Of a DNA stretch of 64,000 bases, positions 17,630 through 26,160 are shown one piece after another; position 1 is the stretch's first letter; every line of letters begins with the position of its first letter. The translations under genes and the position numbers were made by a program. A model generated the notes under the pieces. It did no database searches. It was given only the letters and a program-made list of their open reading frames with translations, and was not told the origin of the DNA. This DNA is from Microbacterium murale (GTDB lineage Bacteria; Actinomycetota; Actinomycetes; Actinomycetales; Microbacteriaceae). The DNA is taken from NCBI RefSeq assembly GCF_014635185.1, contig NZ_BMCM01000001.1, positions 186,001 through 250,000 of the forward strand. The letters are read 5' to 3'.

Positions 17630-19102
17630 TCAGATCGTCCGCCAGGTGAATCGTCCGCCCAGCAGCGTGGCCGCCACCGGCATGTCGCGCAGCTCGTCCC
17701 GATCGGACGCGTAGGGGTCACGACCTGTGATCACGAGATCGGCCGGCTGCCCGACGGCGAGCGTCGAGCGAGTGGATGCCGCGAGCGCGACATCCAGCGG
17801 AACCTGCTGCTCCGGGTGCCAGGCTTCCCGCTCACCCCGACTGCGGGCGGTGGCGGCGCCGATCGAGATCCAGGGATCCAAGGGCGCGACCGGAGCATCG
17901 GAGCCCAGCCGCAACTCGGCACCGGCACGGTGCATTGAACCGAACGCGAACGCGCGGTCCGTGCGCCCTGCCCAGTGATGATCGGCGACGTCACGGTCGT
18001 CCATGGCGTGCTCCGGCTGCACACTGGCCACCAGGCCGAGTTCGGCGAAACGGGCGAAGTCATCCTCGCGCACCAACTGCGCGTGCTCGATCACACCGCG
18101 CATGCCGAGCTCGGCGAACGTGTCGAGCACCTCGCTGTTGGCGCGGTCGCCGATCGCGTGCACGGCGGCGTCGATCCCCGCATCCCGCGCACGCTCGAGC
18201 AGACGGCGAAGCTCTGAGATCGGCACGCTCTCCATGCCGCAGGCGAGCGGATGGGACGGGTCCATGCCCGGGTACGGGTCCCAGCACCACGCGGTGCGGG
18301 TGTTGAGCGATCCGTCGACCACGACTTTGAGCCGGCCGAACCGCACCAGGCCCTGGTCGTCGATCGGGTCGCCGGTGCGCCACCCGTCGGCGATGACCTT
18401 CTCCAACCGGTCGGGCCAGACGGCGCCCTCGACGCGCAGGCTCGTGACGCCGCCGTCCACGCGGGCTCGCCATTCGGTCACGTTGTCGGCACTCTCGAAC
18501 TCGACGACGCCCACCACCCCACGGGATGCGGCGGCATCCGCCGCTTCGCGGTACGCCGATAGCGGCAGAGCATCGGTCTGGTCCATCGAGTGGTGCACCT
18601 CGATCCAGGGTCCCTCGCGCAGCAGGCCGGTCTCATCGAGGTCGACACCGAGACGCGCGGCAGCGGCGCGGTTCATCCAGCCGCAGTGCAGATCACCACT
18701 GACGAGAATGACGGGCACCTCGGGTATGGCCGCCTCGATCGCGGCGAGCGAGGCCGGTTCCTCCCACAGCCCGTCGCGGAAGCCGTAGCCCATGAGCATG
18801 CCGTTCAGCAGCGGATGTCCCGAGTCAAGGGCACGGCGGGCGGTGGCGAGCACGTCAGCGGCACTGGTCGTGCCGGTGAGATCGACCCGGCTCCGCCGGA
18901 TCACGTGCTGCGTGAAATGCACGTGCGAGTCCCACATGCCCGGCCCGATCCAGCGGCCGGAGACGTCGACGGTCTCGCCCTCGACGGTTCCTTCTCCGGA
19001 CAGTGAGCCTGCGGGGACGATCTCGGCGATCAGGCCATCACGGATGACGATGTCGACGGGGTCTCCGCCGAAAGGTCGCGCGCCGAGGAGGGTGAGGGAC
19101 AT
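17630..19102 (-). CDS. YtcJ-like metal-dependent amidohydrolase (Amidohydro_3), copy B
   Basis: A 490-residue paralogue of the downstream protein. The first metal motif is WDSHVHFTQHV. The helical insert contains HAIGDRANSEVLDTFAELG and is followed by VIEHAQLVREDDFARFAELG. The C-terminal VAATLLGGRFTWR closes the beta-sandwich. The two adjacent copies differ enough in sequence to suggest different substrates or a heteromer. It lies 45 nt behind the ornithine cyclodeaminase stop, on the same strand, so it may supply a basic amino acid to that enzyme by deacylating or opening a precursor. That link is inference from position. Confidence 0.85.
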   Translation of the reverse strand: MSLTLLGARPFGGDPVDIVIRDGLIAEIVPAGSLSGEGTVEGETVDVSGRWIGPGMWDSHVHFTQHVIRRSRVDLTGTTSAADVLATARRALDSGHPLLNGMLMGYGFRDGLWEEPASLAAIEAAIPEVPVILVSGDLHCGWMNRAAAARLGVDLDETGLLREGPWIEVHHSMDQTDALPLSAYREAADAAASRGVVGVVEFESADNVTEWRARVDGGVTSLRVEGAVWPDRLEKVIADGWRTGDPIDDQGLVRFGRLKVVVDGSLNTRTAWCWDPYPGMDPSHPLACGMESVPISELRRLLERARDAGIDAAVHAIGDRANSEVLDTFAELGMRGVIEHAQLVREDDFARFAELGLVASVQPEHAMDDRDVADHHWAGRTDRAFAFGSMHRAGAELRLGSDAPVAPLDPWISIGAATARSRGEREAWHPEQQVPLDVALAASTRSTLAVGQPADLVITGRDPYASDRDELRDMPVAATLLGGRFTWRTI

Positions 19103-19147
19103 GATTCTCCGGTTCTGGTTCGGGTCAGGCGACAGGAGGGCAGACGA

Positions 19148-20176
19148 TCAGGCGACGGGCACGGGAGCGGTGGCGAACCCGAAAAGATCCTTCGGGTCTT
19201 CTGGTGCTGCGACGAGGTCGATCTCGTGAGCGAGTGACGTACCGGCAACACTCTCGCGCAGATACCGCAGCGCGGAGAAATCCTCGATCGCGAAGCCGAC
19301 GGAGTCGAAGATGGTGACCTGCTCGGCAGACGTGCGTCCTGGAGCAGTCCCGGCGAGCACCTTCCAGAACTCCGTCACCGGGAAATCTGCGGCGACGTTC
19401 TGGATCTCGCCCTCGATCCGGGTCTGCGGCGGGTACTCGACGAACACGGGTCCGCGATCGAGGATGCGCGGATCGAGCTCGGTTTTACCTGGGCAGTCCC
19501 CGCCGATCGTGTTGATGTGCATGCCGGGAGTGACGTCGGCGTCGGTCAGCACCTGCGCCACCGCCTTGTCCGCCGTGCACGTGGTGACGATGTCGGCACC
19601 GGCAGCCGCCTCGGATGCCGAGGAGCACACCGTGATGTCGAAACCGCGCGAGCCGAGATTGCGCACGAACTTCTCGGATGCTGCCGGGTCGACGTCGAAG
19701 ATGCGCAGCTTCTCGATGCCGAGCACCGCGTGGAAGGCGAGCGCCTGGAATTCCGCTTGACTGCCGGCGCCGATCATCGCCATCACCTGCGAGTCCGCCC
19801 TGGCGAGGTGGCGGGCGACCATGGCCGATGTCGCCGCGGTGCGCAAGGCCGTCAGCACTGTCATCTCGGCCAGGAAGACCGGGTACCCGTTGTGCACATC
19901 GGCGAGCACCCCGAACGCGGTGACCGTCTGGTAGCCGCGAGCCGGATTGAACGGATGCCCGTTGACGTACTTGAACGCGTAGAGGTCGGGGTCGCTGATC
20001 GGCATCAGCTCGATGACGCCGAAGGGGGTGTGGCTGGCGACCCTGGCCGACTTGTCGAATGACTCCCATCGCCGGAAGTCCTCCTCGACGGCATCCGCCA
20101 TGCCCGCCATGATCTCGGCCGCGCCATGCTGCGCGATCCACCGCACCATGTCGGAGACGCCGACGAACGCGGTCAT
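19148..20176 (-). CDS. Ornithine cyclodeaminase/mu-crystallin family protein
   Basis: A 342-residue member of the OCD/mu-crystallin family, closest in layout to bacterial ornithine cyclodeaminase, which converts ornithine to proline and ammonia with bound NAD. Visible are KYVNGHPFNPARGYQTV for substrate binding, FLAEMTVLTALRTAATSAM, the nucleotide loop MIGAGSQAEFQALAF, and DIVTTCTADKAV followed by INTIGGDCPGKTEL, in which the aspartate takes the catalytic position. It overlaps the PaiB-like gene by 4 nt (ATGA) and shares an operon with putA, which breaks down proline; this supports a true ornithine-to-proline role over ketimine reductase or alanine dehydrogenase roles known in the family. Confidence 0.85.
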   Translation of the reverse strand: MTAFVGVSDMVRWIAQHGAAEIMAGMADAVEEDFRRWESFDKSARVASHTPFGVIELMPISDPDLYAFKYVNGHPFNPARGYQTVTAFGVLADVHNGYPVFLAEMTVLTALRTAATSAMVARHLARADSQVMAMIGAGSQAEFQALAFHAVLGIEKLRIFDVDPAASEKFVRNLGSRGFDITVCSSASEAAAGADIVTTCTADKAVAQVLTDADVTPGMHINTIGGDCPGKTELDPRILDRGPVFVEYPPQTRIEGEIQNVAADFPVTEFWKVLAGTAPGRTSAEQVTIFDSVGFAIEDFSALRYLRESVAGTSLAHEIDLVAAPEDPKDLFGFATAPVPVA

Positions 20177-20805
20177 GCCGACACCTCGTTGACAGCCCGC
20201 ATACGCGCGGCGAGGGCGGGGTTCTGATACGGCCCTGGCTTGCCGAGTGCGTCGATCACGCGGCCGATGACGCCTGCGGGTTTGTCCTGGCTCATCTTGT
20301 CCTTCGCCTCGAAACGGGTGACTCTCATTCGGAATCCGACGGTGCCGTGCACGATGCGCGCCGCGTAGTCGGCGTTCTCCAGCGTGCGGTTCATCAGATA
20401 GGGCTCGGGCAGCGGGTGCTCGAAGTGGTCGACGAGCCGCTCCAGCACCTGGAGGTTCTCTTCGTCGGAGAGGAGCTCCGGCGTGCCGTACAGGTGGGCG
20501 ACGGCGAAGTTCCAGGTGGGCACGGCCGGTGACGCGTCGTACCAGCTCGGTGACACATAGCCCTGTGGTCCGTAGATGATCACCATCGCCTCATGGCCGC
20601 CGAGCTCGTGCAGACGCTCGTCTGGACGACCGACGTGGCTGAGCAGCACGATGCCGTCGGCGTCGTCATCCAGCAGGATCGGATAGTGCGAGGCGATGAG
20701 GCCCTTTCCCGGCACGAAGCTGACGATGCTCGCCCATGGGTTCTCGCGTACGAGCTCGCGGATCGTCGCGACGTCGTCGAGCAGGTAGTCGGTGTTGGGC
20801 CTCAT
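20173..20805 (-). CDS. PaiB-like FMN-binding flavoprotein, copy A
   Basis: A 210-residue protein of the PaiB family, a split-barrel FMN-binding fold annotated historically as a negative regulator of sporulation in Bacillus. The sequence shows IASHYPILLDDD, LLSHVGRPDERLHELG, the YGPQGYVSPSWYDA segment and VPTWNFAVAHLYGTPELL, then a C-terminal KMSQDKPAGVIGRVIDAL. There is no DNA-binding domain, so an enzyme or flavin-carrier role is more likely than repression. It sits between putA (11 nt away) and the cyclodeaminase (overlapping). A second copy at 44849 is also next to a YtcJ-like amidohydrolase. Confidence 0.82.
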   Translation of the reverse strand: MRPNTDYLLDDVATIRELVRENPWASIVSFVPGKGLIASHYPILLDDDADGIVLLSHVGRPDERLHELGGHEAMVIIYGPQGYVSPSWYDASPAVPTWNFAVAHLYGTPELLSDEENLQVLERLVDHFEHPLPEPYLMNRTLENADYAARIVHGTVGFRMRVTRFEAKDKMSQDKPAGVIGRVIDALGKPGPYQNPALAARMRAVNEVSA

Positions 20806-20816
20806 CGTTGTTCTCC

Positions 20817-23800
20817 TCAGGCGGGGTGCGCGACGAGCGCGGCGATGTCGTGACGGTGCGGGGTGCCGAAGCGGTGCGATGAGATGGACACGGCCTGCTC
20901 GCGCAGGAACGGGAGCAGCTCGATCCTGCCGGCGGAGAGCACTGGGCCCGCGTACACGGCGACGGCGGGCGAGCCACCCGTCGCGGCGGCGGTTGCTGCG
21001 AGATCTCCACCGACGAGGCGGATGCGACCGCCACCGGTCTCAGCGAGACGAGTGGCACGTGCAGCCCATCCGGACGCGTCCTCCACGGCGATGACGACAC
21101 CGGCCTCCTGCGCCCAGCGCGCGACCGAGGCGGGGAGCTCGGATGCCGTGCTGACATTGACGCGGCCACCGGGGCGGAGCCCGGCGGCGATCACTCGGAC
21201 CGCCTCGGCGACGCTCGCCTGCTCCAGGCGGAGCGTGACCGGGACGACGTCATAGCGCAGGGCGTTCTGCTCGGTGGTGAGAGCGGTGACGTCGCGCACG
21301 GCGCCGAACTCGCCCTGCCAGGCGGAGACATCGGTCGAGAGGGCACCCTGCAGCCAAGAGCGATCAGCTTCGGCATCCGCCTTCGCGAGCGCCGCGAGCG
21401 CGGCGCGGGAGAGAGCGTCCGTCGGTGCGTCCGCCGTGACGGGCGCGTCCTCCCAGTCCGAGAGTCCGATGAGGTAGCTCGGGCCGCCGGCCTTCGTACC
21501 AGCGCCGACGGCGGCCTTCTTCCAGCCGCCGAACGGCTGACGCTGAACGATGGCGCCGGTCGTGCCGCGGTTGACGTAGAGGTTGCCTGCCTGCACAGAC
21601 GCGAGCCACTGCGCGATCTCGTCGTCATCCAGCGAGTGCAGGCCGCTGGTGAGTCCATAGTCGATCGCATTGACCATCGCGGTCGCCTCATCGAGCGAGT
21701 TCGCCGTCATGACGCCGAGCACCGGACCGAAGTACTCGGTGAGGTGGAACGGGCTGCCTGCGGCAACACCCTCGCGGATGCCTGGGCGCCATAGCTTTCC
21801 CTCGTCGTCGAGCTTCTCGGGCTCGATGACCCACGTCTCACCCGGCTCCAACGTCGTGAGCGCGTGCAGCAGCTTGCCTTCGGCCGGTCCGATCAGAGGC
21901 CCGATGCGTGTGGAGCCCTCCCACGGCTCGCCGACACGGTAGGAGCCGACAGCATCGATGAGCTGGCGGCGGAATCGCTCGCTGCGCGCGACGGATCCGA
22001 CGAGGATCACGAGCGATGCCGCGGAGCACTTCTGACCTGCGTGCCCGAATGCCGAGTAGGCGACATCCTTCGCGGCGAGGTCGAGGTCGGCGCTCGGCGT
22101 GATGATGATGGCGTTCTTGCCACTCGTCTCAGCCAACAGCGGCAGGTCGGGACGGAAGCTGCGGAACAGCTCGGCGGTCTCGTAGCCGCCGGTGAGGATC
22201 ACGCGTTCGACGGCAGGACTGCTGATGAGCTGCGTGCCGAGCTCGCGCCCGTCCAGCTGCACGTACTGCAGCACGTCACGCGGCACACCGGCTTCCCACA
22301 GCGCTTCGATCATGACGGCGCCGGAGCGACGAGCCTGACGCGCGGGCTTGATGATCACCGGGGAGCCGGCGGCGAGCGCGGACAACGTGGATCCGGCGGG
22401 GATGGCGACCGGGAAGTTCCACGGCGGCGTGACGACGGTGAGTCCGACCGGCTTATGGGTCGCCCCGTCGATCTCTTCGATGCGCTTGGCGCTCTCGGCG
22501 TAGAAGTGCGCGAAGTCGATCGCCTCCGACACCTCTGGGTCGCCCTGTTCGAGCACCTTGCCCGCCTCGGAGCCCATGACCTCGAGCAGATCGGCGCGAC
22601 GCGCCTGGAGGGCGTCGCCGGCGCGGTGCAGGATCTCCGCCCGCCCCTCGGCGCCGAGCGCCCGCCAGCTCTCACCGGCAGCCACGGCGGTGGCGATGAC
22701 CTCGTCGAGGGCGCCGGCATCCGACAGCGTGTTCGCCTGGACCGTCTGGTCGCCGAGGGTGGAGGCTTCCATGCGGGAGCGGATGCTGTCGCCCCACGTG
22801 CGGTTGGCCGCGAGGCTCGGATCGGTGTCTGGAGTGTTCGTGAACGAATCGCGCGCGGCGGCGGGCTGCTCGGCGGTGCGGTCCTGGGTGCGGTTGGACG
22901 CCGGGACGTCCGTGGGCATCGACCGGATGGATGCCAGGAACCGGTCGCGTTCGCGAGCGAACAGCGCTGGTTCGTCGTCGAGTTCGAACACGGCAGACAT
23001 GAAGTTGTCCGTCGACGCTCCCTCTTCGAGTCGGCGGATCAGGTAGGCGATCGCGACATCGAACTCGGCGGGGTGCACGACGGGCGTGTACAGCAGCAGC
23101 GAGCCGACGGTACGGCGCACGACGGATGCCTGGGCGGTGGCCATGCCCAGCAGCATCTCGAACTCGATGTCCTTGGTCGCTGAACCAGCGACGATCCCGC
23201 GCTGATTCGCGAGCAGCCAGGCGAGGGCGATGTCGAACAGGTTGTGACCGGCGATGCCGATGCGCACGTTCTTCACGTGCTCCGGGCGCAGCGCGTAGTC
23301 GAGCACGGCCTTGTACGAGGCATCCGACGCCTGCTTGCTGTCCCAGGTCGCGAGCGGCCAGTCATGCGTCTCGGCATCCACACGCTCCATCGGCAGGTTC
23401 GCGCCCTTGACGACGCGTACCTTGATCGGTGCGCCGCCATCCGCCACCCGGGCGGCAGACCACTCCTGCAGACGGATCATGGCGCCGAGGGCATCCGGCA
23501 GGTACGCCTGCAACACGATGCCGGCTTCGAGCGCCTTGAACTCATCGCGGTCGAGGATCGAGGTGAAGACCGCGATCGTCAGATCGAGGTCTTTGAACTC
23601 CTCCATGTCGAGGTTGATGAACTTGCCGCCGCGCGTCTTCGCGATGCGGAAGAGCGGTACGAGCGCCTCGGCCGCGTGCTCGACGGCTTCGTCGAATGCC
23701 CACGGGCTGTGCGGCGCGACCGTCGAGGACACCTTGATCGAGACGTAGTCGACGTCGTCGCGCTCGAGGAGTCGGCGGGTGCCGGCCAGCCGCCTGGCGG

Positions 23801-24290
23801 CCTCGTCCTCGCCGAGGATCGCCTCGCCGAGGAGGTTGATGTTCAGGTGCACGCCGTCATCGGAGCGGATGCGGCGGATCGCCTTGCCGAGCTTGGCGTC
23901 GGTGGCGTCGACGATGAGGTGCCGCACCATGCCGCGCAGCACACGGCGGCTGATCGGCACGACGATGCCGGGGAACGCCGGCGCGAGCGCGCCGCCGAGG
24001 CGGATGAGTCCGCGCAGCGCGGCAGGCAGGAACTTCGGGGTGAGGGGCACGAGGTCACGCAGGTTGTGCGCGGCGACCTTCAGGTCTTCGGGCCTGACCA
24101 CGCCGTCGACGAATCCCACGGTGAAGTCGAGCCCGTTCGGATCGCTGAGCACACCGGCGAGCCGAGCGGCCGACGTGTCCGTCGGCACCTCTCGGCTCTC
24201 GACGAGCCAGCGCTGCACGAGCGCGATCGCGTCATCCGCGAGTCCTGCGAGCTCTGCCTGTCCGGTCGGGGCGGCTGTGGCCTGTGTCAT
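20817..24290 (-). CDS. putA: Bifunctional proline dehydrogenase / L-glutamate-gamma-semialdehyde dehydrogenase
   Basis: A 1157-residue two-domain PutA that oxidises proline to glutamate with FAD and NAD. Residues about 100-480 are the TIM-barrel proline dehydrogenase: INLLGEAILGEDEAARRL, FINLDMEEFKDLDLT, KVRVVKGANLPME and RIGIAGHNLFDIA. After a low-complexity linker near residue 480-510, residues about 560-1010 are the aldehyde dehydrogenase, with TPPWNFPVAIPAG, LAETSGKNAIII and the catalytic C755 in GHAGQKCSAAS. No ribbon-helix-helix DNA-binding domain is present at the N-terminus, so it does not regulate its own gene as E. coli PutA does. It heads the five-gene operon; a LysR gene is divergent. 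Confidence 0.95.
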   Translation of the reverse strand: MTQATAAPTGQAELAGLADDAIALVQRWLVESREVPTDTSAARLAGVLSDPNGLDFTVGFVDGVVRPEDLKVAAHNLRDLVPLTPKFLPAALRGLIRLGGALAPAFPGIVVPISRRVLRGMVRHLIVDATDAKLGKAIRRIRSDDGVHLNINLLGEAILGEDEAARRLAGTRRLLERDDVDYVSIKVSSTVAPHSPWAFDEAVEHAAEALVPLFRIAKTRGGKFINLDMEEFKDLDLTIAVFTSILDRDEFKALEAGIVLQAYLPDALGAMIRLQEWSAARVADGGAPIKVRVVKGANLPMERVDAETHDWPLATWDSKQASDASYKAVLDYALRPEHVKNVRIGIAGHNLFDIALAWLLANQRGIVAGSATKDIEFEMLLGMATAQASVVRRTVGSLLLYTPVVHPAEFDVAIAYLIRRLEEGASTDNFMSAVFELDDEPALFARERDRFLASIRSMPTDVPASNRTQDRTAEQPAAARDSFTNTPDTDPSLAANRTWGDSIRSRMEASTLGDQTVQANTLSDAGALDEVIATAVAAGESWRALGAEGRAEILHRAGDALQARRADLLEVMGSEAGKVLEQGDPEVSEAIDFAHFYAESAKRIEEIDGATHKPVGLTVVTPPWNFPVAIPAGSTLSALAAGSPVIIKPARQARRSGAVMIEALWEAGVPRDVLQYVQLDGRELGTQLISSPAVERVILTGGYETAELFRSFRPDLPLLAETSGKNAIIITPSADLDLAAKDVAYSAFGHAGQKCSAASLVILVGSVARSERFRRQLIDAVGSYRVGEPWEGSTRIGPLIGPAEGKLLHALTTLEPGETWVIEPEKLDDEGKLWRPGIREGVAAGSPFHLTEYFGPVLGVMTANSLDEATAMVNAIDYGLTSGLHSLDDDEIAQWLASVQAGNLYVNRGTTGAIVQRQPFGGWKKAAVGAGTKAGGPSYLIGLSDWEDAPVTADAPTDALSRAALAALAKADAEADRSWLQGALSTDVSAWQGEFGAVRDVTALTTEQNALRYDVVPVTLRLEQASVAEAVRVIAAGLRPGGRVNVSTASELPASVARWAQEAGVVIAVEDASGWAARATRLAETGGGRIRLVGGDLAATAAATGGSPAVAVYAGPVLSAGRIELLPFLREQAVSISSHRFGTPHRHDIAALVAHPA

Positions 24291-24364
24291 CGTGCATCCT
24301 CACTCGAGAGCGCGGCGCTGCCGCGCGACCTGCTCTCAGTGTGATGCTCAGCTATCATTCGTGA

Positions 24365-24377
24365 AAAGCGAGGCTTT
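24365..24377. promoter_or_regulatory. Inverted repeat in the putA-lysR divergent region
   Basis: AAAGC-GAG-GCTTT is a perfect 5+3+5 repeat, flanked by partly symmetric CGT and ACG triplets, in the 131-bp space 24291-24421. It lies about 45 bp upstream of the LysR start. It is the best candidate for the LysR binding site, although the classic T-N11-A core is not obvious. Confidence 0.4.
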
Positions 24378-24421
24378 ACGATGGGTACCATTCGGTTCTG
24401 TCGATGTTTTGAAAGGCTGTG

Positions 24422-25312
24422 ATGTTCGAGCTGCGACGACTGCGACTTCTCCACGAGTTGGCCCTGCGCGGCACGATCTCGGATGTCGCCCGGGCACTCT
24501 CGTACAGCCCGTCGACGGTGTCTCAGCAACTCGCTCTGCTGGAACGCGAAGCGGGCGTCGCACTGCTCGAGCCCGACGGACGTCGCGTGCGCCTGACCGC
24601 GCAGGGGCGGATGCTGGCCGCGCATGCCGCACGGGCTCTCGAGCTCGACGAGTCGGCCCGTGCCGAGCTCTCTGTTTCGCAGGACTCCTCGGCCGTCGTG
24701 AGGATCGCCGTGATGCCGACCGCGGCCGAAGCCCTCGTGCCCGCGGCGCTCACGCTCCTCGCCGAACGCGAACCGCGGCTTCGGCTCGAGATGGTCGAGA
24801 TGCCGCCGGAGGAGGGCCTGTTCGAGCTGCAGGCGCACGCCTTCGATCTCGTCGTCGCCGAGCAGTACCCCGGTTACACGCGGGAACTCCATCCGGGTAT
24901 CGAGCGGACACTGATCGGACGCGATCCGGTGCGGCTCGTCGTGCCGCCTGACTCGGCCGCGAACGAGCTCGCCGACCTGCACGATGCGGCGTGGGCGATG
25001 GAGCCGCAGGGCGCCGCAGTGCGGCAGTGGGCGGTGCAGCAGTGCCGGGCGGCGGGGTTCGAACCCGACGTGCGGTTCGAATCGACCGACCTCACTGCGC
25101 ATGCGCGCCTGGCTGCCGCGGGGCATGCCGCCGCCATGCTGCCCGATCTGATCTGGACCGGAGACCGCTCCTCGGTGCGGCTGCTCGAGCTGCCGGGAAG
25201 CCCGGTGCGGGAGATCTTCGCCGCGACGAGATCGTCTTCGCGCGACGGTGCCGCGGTCGGCGCCGTGCTGGTGGCGCTGACGGATGCCCTCGCCGCCTCC
25301 CAGTCCCGGTGA
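24422..25312 (+). CDS. LysR family transcriptional regulator
   Basis: A 296-residue LysR protein. Residues 1-60 hold the winged helix-turn-helix: FELRRLRLLHELALRGTISD, then YSPSTVSQQLALLEREAG and LLEPDGRRVRLTAQGR. Residues about 88-290 are the periplasmic-binding-like effector domain, with two lobes beginning VRIAVMPTAAEALVP and ERTLIGRDPVRLVVPP. The ATG at 24422 has GAAAGG upstream; a GTG 3 nt earlier also fits. It is transcribed divergently from putA and is the probable activator of the proline/ornithine operon, with proline or a precursor as effector. Convergent with the MaoC-like gene. Confidence 0.88.
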   Translation: MFELRRLRLLHELALRGTISDVARALSYSPSTVSQQLALLEREAGVALLEPDGRRVRLTAQGRMLAAHAARALELDESARAELSVSQDSSAVVRIAVMPTAAEALVPAALTLLAEREPRLRLEMVEMPPEEGLFELQAHAFDLVVAEQYPGYTRELHPGIERTLIGRDPVRLVVPPDSAANELADLHDAAWAMEPQGAAVRQWAVQQCRAAGFEPDVRFESTDLTAHARLAAAGHAAAMLPDLIWTGDRSSVRLLELPGSPVREIFAATRSSSRDGAAVGAVLVALTDALAASQSR

Positions 25313-25341
25313 GTCGGGGGCGCGGATGCTCTCGGTGCGGT

Positions 25342-26160
25342 TCACACCCAGTTCACCTCGGCGAGCGCGAGAACGGTGTCGGCGGCATCCAGGGCGGTCA
25401 CCGTCGTCGTGTCGGCGACGGTGCGACCCGCGAACCGGATGGGGCGATCCACCAGTACCGGTGCCACCGCGCGGAGGTTCAGCGCCGCGGGGACGCGGTC
25501 CGGCGCATGCCGGCGGGCGGCATCCATCAGCAGGATGCGCGTGAGCGGGCCGTGCACGAGCAGGTCGTCGAGACCCTCGACGTCCCTGGCCCACGCACGG
25601 TCGTAGTGGATGAGATGGGTGTTGAACGTCAGCGCGGAGAAGCGGAAGAGCTGGCGAGCGTCCAGCGTGAGCTCGTCGATCCAGTCGGCGGATGCCGCGG
25701 CATCCGGATCCGTCTTCGGCGGCCGGACCGGCGCATCCGGATCGGCGTGCTCGAGGAAGACGTCGTGCCAGACGCTCCGGATCGCCGTCTCGCCGCCCAC
25801 GGCATACTCCCGCTCGACGTCGACGAATGTGAGCCGTCCGCTCGAGCCGTTCTTCTCGACCACGCTGCCCAGCGCAGTGATCTGCGTCACCTCGTCGTCA
25901 AGGGCGATCGGCAGGAGGAACTCGGTCGTTTCCCCCGCATACATCCGACGCGGCAGATCGATCTCGGGAATCACGCCGTCGCGCGCCGGCGTGCCGTCTG
26001 GACGCAGATCAGCCAATGGCGCGGTGAACGGGAAGTACACGCCCTCCCATGCGGGCGGCAGCGCGGCACCGGGATCCCGTGGCTCCTCCACAGCCGCGAA
26101 CGTGCCGCGGTACGCCTCCGCCTGCTCGGCGGCGATGCGCTCGGTTCGCACCACGCTCAC
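25342..26160 (-). CDS. MaoC-like (HTD2/mesaconyl-CoA hydratase type) dehydratase
   Basis: A 272-residue double-hotdog hydratase. The N-terminal half carries the degenerate domain with PRRMYAGETTEFLLPI. The C-terminal half has RFSALTFNTHLIHYDRAWAR, which is the MaoC active-site helix with the Asp/His dyad, then DDLLVHGPLTRILLMDA. Relatives hydrate mesaconyl-C4-CoA, itaconyl-CoA or beta-methyl-enoyl-CoAs. The start is GTG 26160, which overlaps the CoA-transferase stop as GTGA; the longer ATG frame lies inside that neighbour. As the last gene of the HMG-CoA operon it could hydrate 3-methylglutaconyl-CoA to HMG-CoA, or itaconyl-CoA to citramalyl-CoA; the choice is inference. Confidence 0.85.
   Translation of the reverse strand: MSVVRTERIAAEQAEAYRGTFAAVEEPRDPGAALPPAWEGVYFPFTAPLADLRPDGTPARDGVIPEIDLPRRMYAGETTEFLLPIALDDEVTQITALGSVVEKNGSSGRLTFVDVEREYAVGGETAIRSVWHDVFLEHADPDAPVRPPKTDPDAAASADWIDELTLDARQLFRFSALTFNTHLIHYDRAWARDVEGLDDLLVHGPLTRILLMDAARRHAPDRVPAALNLRAVAPVLVDRPIRFAGRTVADTTTVTALDAADTVLALAEVNWV

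Noticed and set aside
20173-20805. PaiB-like protein as a DNA-binding repressor
   Set aside because: No helix-turn-helix or other DNA-binding motif; only the flavin-binding split barrel is visible.
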